8,133 nt of DNA. Origin: Bacteroidota bacterium (GTDB lineage: Bacteria > Bacteroidota > Bacteroidia > Chitinophagales > Chitinophagaceae). The stretch is from assembly GCA_023423285.1 (NCBI GenBank), contig JAFAFV010000220.1, forward strand, positions 1-8,133, written 5' to 3'. A program made the position numbers and the translations under genes. The notes beneath the pieces are model-generated. The model was not told where the DNA came from. It searched no databases and worked only from the letters and a program-made list of their open reading frames with translations. Of the stretch, positions 6,402 through 8,133 are shown one piece after another. The number at the start of each line of letters is the position of its first letter. The stretch's first letter is position 1.

Positions 6402-7466
6402 ATGTTAGATAAATTAGAGGCCATTAAAGCAAGATACGATCAGTTGGGCGTGGCGCTTACCAATCCTGAAATTGTAGGCGACAATAAAAAATTTGCCGCT
6501 ACCAGCAAGGAATACCGCAGCCTGGAAAAAATAGTGAATGCTTATCATGATTATAAAAAATTACTGGCCGATTTGGATTTTAATAAAGAAGCCCTGAACG
6601 ATACCGACGAAGAACTGCGTGAAATGGCAAAGCTGGAAGCGCCGCAATTAGAAGAGAAAAAAGAATCGCTTGAAACCTATATACGCCAGTTGCTGATTCC
6701 TAAAGATCCGCAAGATGAAAAAGATGTAATCATGGAAATTCGTGCGGGAACCGGTGGAGACGAGGCCAGCCTTTTTGCAGGAGACCTGTTGCGTATGTAT
6801 ACCAAGTATTGCGAAAGGCGTGGTTTCAAAACCGCTATTTTGAGTGAAAATGAAGGAACCGTGGGCGGCTATAAGGAAGTGCAGCTTGAAATTAAAGGTG
6901 ATGATGTATATGGCACTTTAAAATTTGAAAGCGGCGTGCACCGGGTGCAGCGGGTGCCCGATACAGAAACGCAGGGCCGCGTTCATACTTCGGCAGCAAC
7001 AGTGGCAGTAATGCCCGAAGCTGATGAAATTGATTTTGAGTTGAAAGAAAGCGACGTAAAAATGGAAACGTCACGCAGCGGTGGCGCCGGCGGCCAGAAC
7101 GTGAATAAGGTAGAAACGAAAGTGATGCTTACACACATTCCTACCGGTACGGTGGTAATTTGCCAAACAGAAAGAACGCAGCTTGGCAACCGGGAAAAAG
7201 CAATGGGGATGATGCGTACAAAATTATACGAAGAACAGGTGCGCAAACAGGAAGAAGAAATTTCCCGCCACCGTAAAAGCCTGGTGAGCAGCGGCGATCG
7301 CAGCGCTAAAATTCGCACATATAATTTCCCGCAGGGCCGTGTTACAGATCATCGCATCAACCTTACCTCTTACAACCTTGATGCTTTTATAAACGGCGAT
7401 ATACAAGAGTTTATTGACAAGCTACAGTTTGCTGAAAATTCTGAAAAGTTGACCAAACAGGAATAA
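6402..7466 (+). CDS. prfA: Peptide chain release factor 1
   Basis: This 354-residue class I release factor recognises UAA and UAG in the ribosomal A site and triggers hydrolysis of peptidyl-tRNA. An N-terminal helical domain (about 1-100) precedes the RF1 domain. The stop-codon-reading tripeptide is PDT (186-188) within RVQRVPDTETQGRVHTS; the P-x-T form marks RF1 rather than RF2, which has SPF. The catalytic GGQ is at 230-232 in SGGAGGQNVNKVET; Gln232 is the residue methylated by PrmC in this family. The domain start MEIRAGTGGDEASLFAGDLL (111-130) and the late segment RTYNFPQGRVTDHRIN are also standard. Length matches the usual 355-360, and no frameshift is present, unlike prfB, which often has one. 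No hemK/prmC gene follows; recR comes in from the opposite strand 23 bp downstream. It probably has its own promoter at 6368-6375. Confidence 0.98.
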   Translation: MLDKLEAIKARYDQLGVALTNPEIVGDNKKFAATSKEYRSLEKIVNAYHDYKKLLADLDFNKEALNDTDEELREMAKLEAPQLEEKKESLETYIRQLLIPKDPQDEKDVIMEIRAGTGGDEASLFAGDLLRMYTKYCERRGFKTAILSENEGTVGGYKEVQLEIKGDDVYGTLKFESGVHRVQRVPDTETQGRVHTSAATVAVMPEADEIDFELKESDVKMETSRSGGAGGQNVNKVETKVMLTHIPTGTVVICQTERTQLGNREKAMGMMRTKLYEEQVRKQEEEISRHRKSLVSSGDRSAKIRTYNFPQGRVTDHRINLTSYNLDAFINGDIQEFIDKLQFAENSEKLTKQE

Positions 7467-7489
7467 GCAGTTAAATGGGCAATGTTGAT

Positions 7490-8107
7490 TTACTTACTCA
7501 TATATTTCTCTACTGGTAATCGATTCTGAAGACTTCGGCCAAGTGTCAATTCATCGGCATATTCCAACTCTCCGCCAAAAGCGATGCCGCGGGCAATGGT
7601 TGTAATCTGCACCGGTTTCTCCTTCAGCTTTTTTTGAATATAATAAATGGTGGTATCGCCCTGTATGGTTGGGTTCAAGGCAAAGATCAATTCTTCAACA
7701 GTTTCTTCATCCACGCGGTGCAGCAATGTTTCAATATTCAATTGAGCTGGGCCGATGCCATCTAAAGGAGATATTACGCCTCCCAGCACATGATACGTGC
7801 CATTGAACTGCTGCGTGCTTTCAATAGCTATCACATCCCGAATGGTTTCTACCACACAAATAATTCTTTGCTGGCGGTAGCTGTTAGAGCAGATGGCACA
7901 AAGCAGACCGTCGGCCACGTTAAAACAACGGCTGCAAAATTTTATTTCCCGTCTCATTTTAGCAATGGTATCGCTAAAATGCACTACATCATTCACATCC
8001 TGCTTCAGCAGATGCAGCACCAGCCGCAGCGCTGTTTTTTTACCAATACCCGGCAGGCGAGCAAATTCATTTACGGCTGATTCTAATAAACCCGAAGAAA
8101 ATTGCAT
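7490..8107 (-). CDS. recR: Recombination mediator protein RecR
   Basis: This 205-residue protein works with RecO, and in some bacteria RecF, to load RecA on SSB-coated single-stranded DNA at gaps; it forms a ring that clamps DNA. An N-terminal helix-hairpin-helix is seen in FARLPGIGKKTALRLVLHLL (15-34). A zinc finger follows with Cys58, Cys61, Cys70 and Cys73 (CSRC and CAIC). The Toprim domain spans about 81-175 (IICVVETIRDVIAIE, YHVLGGVISPLDGIGP, ALNPTIQGDTT), and the C-terminal GGELEYADELTLGRSL is the conserved end block. Length is that of the family (about 200), and all cysteines are present, so it should be functional. The ATG start is supported by a promoter box ending 4 nt upstream. The dnaX gene and ybaB, which accompany recR in many bacteria, are not seen downstream in this window. 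Confidence 0.98.
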   Translation of the reverse strand: MQFSSGLLESAVNEFARLPGIGKKTALRLVLHLLKQDVNDVVHFSDTIAKMRREIKFCSRCFNVADGLLCAICSNSYRQQRIICVVETIRDVIAIESTQQFNGTYHVLGGVISPLDGIGPAQLNIETLLHRVDEETVEELIFALNPTIQGDTTIYYIQKKLKEKPVQITTIARGIAFGGELEYADELTLGRSLQNRLPVEKYMSK

Positions 8108-8111
8108 CGTG

Positions 8112-8119
8112 CAAAGATA
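8112..8119 (-). promoter_or_regulatory. -7 promoter box of recR, immediately before the ATG
   Basis: The minus strand reads TATCTTTG, a full match to the Bacteroidota -7 element, followed by CACG and the recR ATG. With the normal box-to-start distance, transcription would begin at or next to the A of the ATG, giving a leaderless mRNA. The -33 element would fall beyond the right edge and cannot be seen. Confidence 0.6.
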
Positions 8120-8133
8120 GCCGGTTTGGAAGC

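Noticed and set aside
1..8133. A novel multi-gene system such as defence, mobile element or secondary metabolism
   Set aside because: All six genes belong to recognisable families, with alternating strands and separate terminators, and there are no integrase, toxin-antitoxin or nuclease genes; nothing supports a linked system.

Overview
The window looks like a housekeeping stretch of a Bacteroidota chromosome, most likely the Chitinophagaceae or a close relative. Three things support this: a DUF5606-type protein, which is a Bacteroidota-restricted family; an outer-membrane beta-barrel protein with a carboxypeptidase-regulatory-like N-terminus and a glycine-rich tail; and TAnnTTTG boxes, the Bacteroidota -7 promoter element, with no Shine-Dalgarno sequence ahead of the starts. 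This placement is inferred from protein families and promoter style, not from a marker-gene search.

Layout, left to right. Positions 1-1399 (minus) hold most of an M3-family oligoendopeptidase whose C-terminus runs off the left edge. A perfect 11-bp hairpin at 1432-1458 separates it from the DUF5606 gene (1493-2047, minus). A 144-bp divergent spacer follows, then a 962-residue TonB-dependent-receptor-like outer-membrane protein (2192-5080, plus). That gene converges on an amidohydrolase-superfamily deaminase-like gene (5156-6301, minus), with a shared hairpin terminator at 5088-5114. A 100-bp divergent spacer with short repeats and promoter boxes separates the amidohydrolase from prfA (6402-7466, plus; peptide chain release factor 1). 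prfA converges with recR (7490-8107, minus; recombination mediator) across only 23 bp. No spacer exceeds 150 bp. I see no tRNA, rRNA, insertion sequence, CRISPR array, origin or phage gene.

The genes do not form one pathway or operon; strands alternate and each gene appears to be its own transcription unit. They cover peptide turnover (M3), an uncharacterised Bacteroidota protein (DUF5606), envelope transport (beta-barrel), purine-like deamination (amidohydrolase), translation termination (prfA) and recombinational repair (recR). I found no new multi-gene system. The most notable signal is regulatory: recR and the DUF5606 gene each carry a perfect TAnnTTTG box ending exactly 4 nt before the ATG, which predicts leaderless or nearly leaderless mRNAs. 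prfA has the same box 26 nt upstream of its start. The remaining points of interest are the bipolar charged tail of the DUF5606 protein, the repeat cluster between the amidohydrolase and prfA, and the orphan beta-barrel protein.
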